From an uncultured Lachnospiraceae bacterium (GTDB lineage Bacteria > Bacillota > Clostridia > Lachnospirales > Lachnospiraceae), in NCBI GenBank assembly GCA_910578645.1, contig CAJTQI010000005.1:216084-280083 (forward strand): a stretch of 64,000 nt of DNA, in the 5' to 3' direction. Under the pieces are notes generated by a model that did not search any database, was not told the DNA's origin, and saw only the letters and a list, made by a program, of their open reading frames with translations. Each line of letters starts with the position of its first letter. The first letter of the stretch is position 1. Both the position numbers and the translations under genes were made by a program. This document shows positions 62,602-64,000 of this stretch, one piece after another.

Positions 62602-63123
62602 ATGAATACTAAACCAATAAAATCCAAGCAAAATATGATTCTGCTTTTGTTTTCTTTATTATCTTTTTTATCTTTCCAATTAAACCTGGAATATACAGAC
62701 CAAACCGGTTCTATCGCACACATTATCGTATATAATCTCTTAGATTCTTTTCAGGAATACAATTTTTTGTATTTATTTATTTTTCCTGCACTCTACTATT
62801 TCTATCAATATGTCCATACACAGATACACGGAACAGACCTCATATATCATCCATCCGTTATCCTTCCTGCCATTTTGTTTGCTCTCTTTATGGTCGTTGG
62901 ATATTCTTTTGCCCAAACTGACAGTTTCAATCTAATAAAAGGTATAGAAAACGGACAACTGATAAAAGCCTGCTTCAAAACTGCCGGTTATGCCATTTTT
63001 TTCTATTTTGTAATTTCTTTTCTTTTCTATAAAATAAATTTAACTGAATGTAAAATAGATTTTACCCCCCCCATATTAAAAATATCCAAGAACACGAGGC
63101 ATTTGGGAGGGGTAAACTGCTAA
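62602..63123 (+). CDS. DUF6020-like membrane protein, truncated, with poly-C tract
   Basis: 173 codons on the plus strand. Five hydrophobic segments (MILLLFSLLSFLSF; YNFLYLFIFPALYYFYQYV; VILPAILFALFMVVGYSF; AGYAIFFYFVISFLFY) and GQLIKACFKTAGY resemble the beginning of large Lachnospiraceae membrane proteins of the DUF6020 type, normally 500 or more residues. The reading frame ends at 63123, just before the GC-rich recombinase region, so the gene was probably cut by integration of the mobile element. Eight C (63065-63072) lie at residues 155-157. Which tract length gave the intact gene cannot be decided because the rest is missing. Confidence 0.6.
   Translation: MNTKPIKSKQNMILLLFSLLSFLSFQLNLEYTDQTGSIAHIIVYNLLDSFQEYNFLYLFIFPALYYFYQYVHTQIHGTDLIYHPSVILPAILFALFMVVGYSFAQTDSFNLIKGIENGQLIKACFKTAGYAIFFYFVISFLFYKINLTECKIDFTPPILKISKNTRHLGGVNC
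63065..63072 (+). repeat. poly-C tract, 8 bases, in the DUF6020-like gene
   Basis: Eight C on the coding strand of the rightward membrane gene. The gene is truncated, so the phase cannot be determined. Confidence 0.8.
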
Positions 63124-63226
63124 TTTCTCTCCAATTCGACAAATCAGTGTGCAACAATCAAATATCGCTGCTGTTACAGAATGTTTCCGTCTGGCTGCTG
63201 ATGCGGTCAGGCGCTTTTTTGCCCAA

Positions 63227-64000
63227 TCACACCAGCCCAACAAAGCGGTAGTAGATTTTAATGTCCTGGTGTCTTTGACCGTCTATGACGGTTCGTTCTC
63301 CAACTTCAATGCGGTCAATCAATTCCTCAATGATTTCCCGGTTCAGTTCCTGCAAGTCCAGATACTGCCGGATGGTTCCAGCCCACTGGTGGATATTGGC
63401 GATGTCCTGCTGGGCTTTCCGTTCCCCGGCTAACAGACTGTCCAGGCGTTCCGATTTCTGGATGCGTTCCTGTTCGTTCTTTTGAATCAGAACCGAGAAA
63501 GAGTCCCCGCTGATTGCCCCGCTTACCTTATCTTCATAAAGTTTGGCGGTGATCCGTTCCAGTTCCTCCAAACGCCGCCGCAAACGGCTGATTTCCTGTC
63601 GGCAGTCCTCTTGTTGCGCGGCGCTTGCGGATTGGATGTGCTGTTTCAGCTTATCCAGTACAGCGGCTTCATCGGCTGCAACCGCTTTTCCATGCGCCCG
63701 GATTTCACTCAGCACCAGGTTTTTCAGGCTGATCTCAAAAATCCGGTGCCAGGAGCAGATGCTGTGTCCGGTAGTGGCAAACCGGGAGCAGAAATAAGAA
63801 GTATAGTGCTTGACAGTGCCATTTTTCCGGCGCTGTGTTTCGCGGGCGGCAACCAGAGGATGCCCGCAGTCCGCGCAGACCAGCTTTCCGGTAAACAGAG
63901 ATGCTTGGGGCGGCGTATTGTTAGCGGAAATCTGTTTCGCCGCCTGATTGATTTTCTGGACAGCCTCCCACAGCTCCGGCCCGATAATTGCCTCGTGCGC
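63227..64000 (-). CDS. large serine recombinase, C-terminal part (5' end off window)
   Basis: 258 residues in one open frame to the right edge. HEAIIGPELWEAVQKI is the end of the recombinase domain. FTGKLVCADCGHPLVAARE followed by SYFCSRFATTGHSIC is the zinc-ribbon-like DNA-binding region, and a coiled coil of about 110 residues follows (EEDCRQEISRLRRRLEELERITAKLYED), ending EVGERTVIDGQRHQDIKIYYRFVGLV. This is the layout of TnpX/Tn4451-type large serine recombinases. Base composition is GC-rich against its left neighbour. The N-terminal catalytic resolvase domain must lie to the right. It marks the end of an integrated element. Confidence 0.9.
   Translation of the reverse strand, partial: AHEAIIGPELWEAVQKINQAAKQISANNTPPQASLFTGKLVCADCGHPLVAARETQRRKNGTVKHYTSYFCSRFATTGHSICSWHRIFEISLKNLVLSEIRAHGKAVAADEAAVLDKLKQHIQSASAAQQEDCRQEISRLRRRLEELERITAKLYEDKVSGAISGDSFSVLIQKNEQERIQKSERLDSLLAGERKAQQDIANIHQWAGTIRQYLDLQELNREIIEELIDRIEVGERTVIDGQRHQDIKIYYRFVGLV

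Noticed and set aside
1..64000. CRISPR array, tRNA or rRNA genes
   Set aside because: No regularly spaced direct repeats and no recognisable tRNA or rRNA sequence were seen on either strand.

Overview
The window is almost entirely one very large surface-polysaccharide locus. About 60 genes are read leftward (minus strand), most separated by a few bases or overlapping by 1 to 25 bases, so they look like one or a few very long transcripts. The low GC content, strong GGAGG-type ribosome binding sites, absence of Gram-negative capsule export genes, and general gene content suggest a gut clostridium, probably Lachnospiraceae. That placement is an inference, not a match to a known genome.

Left part (1-36 kb, AT-rich). 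A partial radical SAM enzyme is followed by a nonulosonic-acid module: neuA, neuC, neuB, an N-formyltransferase, neuD, a ptmE-like CBS-nucleotidyltransferase, a serine-acetyltransferase-like enzyme and a VioA-like aminotransferase. Then come a PLP-enzyme relative, WbqC, a methyltransferase, an MBOAT/SGNH acylation pair, a PglK-like ABC flippase, a DUF115-type protein with a nucleotidyltransferase and a kinase, an alpha-1,2-fucosyltransferase, many glycosyltransferases, and a wbpB/D/E/I-like set for a 2,3-diamino-uronic acid.

The striking feature is a set of eight poly-G tracts (8-9 G on the coding strand) inside eight genes between 4.9 and 36 kb. This is the arrangement expected of simple-repeat phase variation by slipped-strand mispairing. 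In six genes the frame is intact at the observed length. In two (a SAM methyltransferase and an SGNH hydrolase) the tract splits the reading frame, and a change of one G restores a full-length protein with its catalytic motifs. A ninth tract (8 C) lies in a rightward membrane-protein gene outside the operon.

Middle and right part (36-62.4 kb). After a degenerate remnant come a WecB-like epimerase, a large membrane protein, a pyruvyl transferase and a frameshifted acyltransferase. A visibly GC-richer block (about 42.7-56 kb) then holds a bacterial GT6 (ABO-type) glycosyltransferase next to an alpha-1,2-fucosyltransferase, further glycosyltransferases, a second ABC flippase and fdtA/fdtB for a dTDP-3-amino-3,6-dideoxyhexose. 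Finally there is a possible second CMP-sugar module: GT8, HAD phosphatase, an aldolase fused to a DUF115-like domain, a 60-residue protein and a cytidylyltransferase. A 264-bp array of inverted repeats lies inside this module.

The operon starts near 62.49 kb at a promoter divergent from a DUF6020-like membrane gene. That gene is cut short just before the 3' end of a GC-rich large serine recombinase that runs off the right edge, presumably the end of an integrated mobile element. I see no tRNA, rRNA or CRISPR array.
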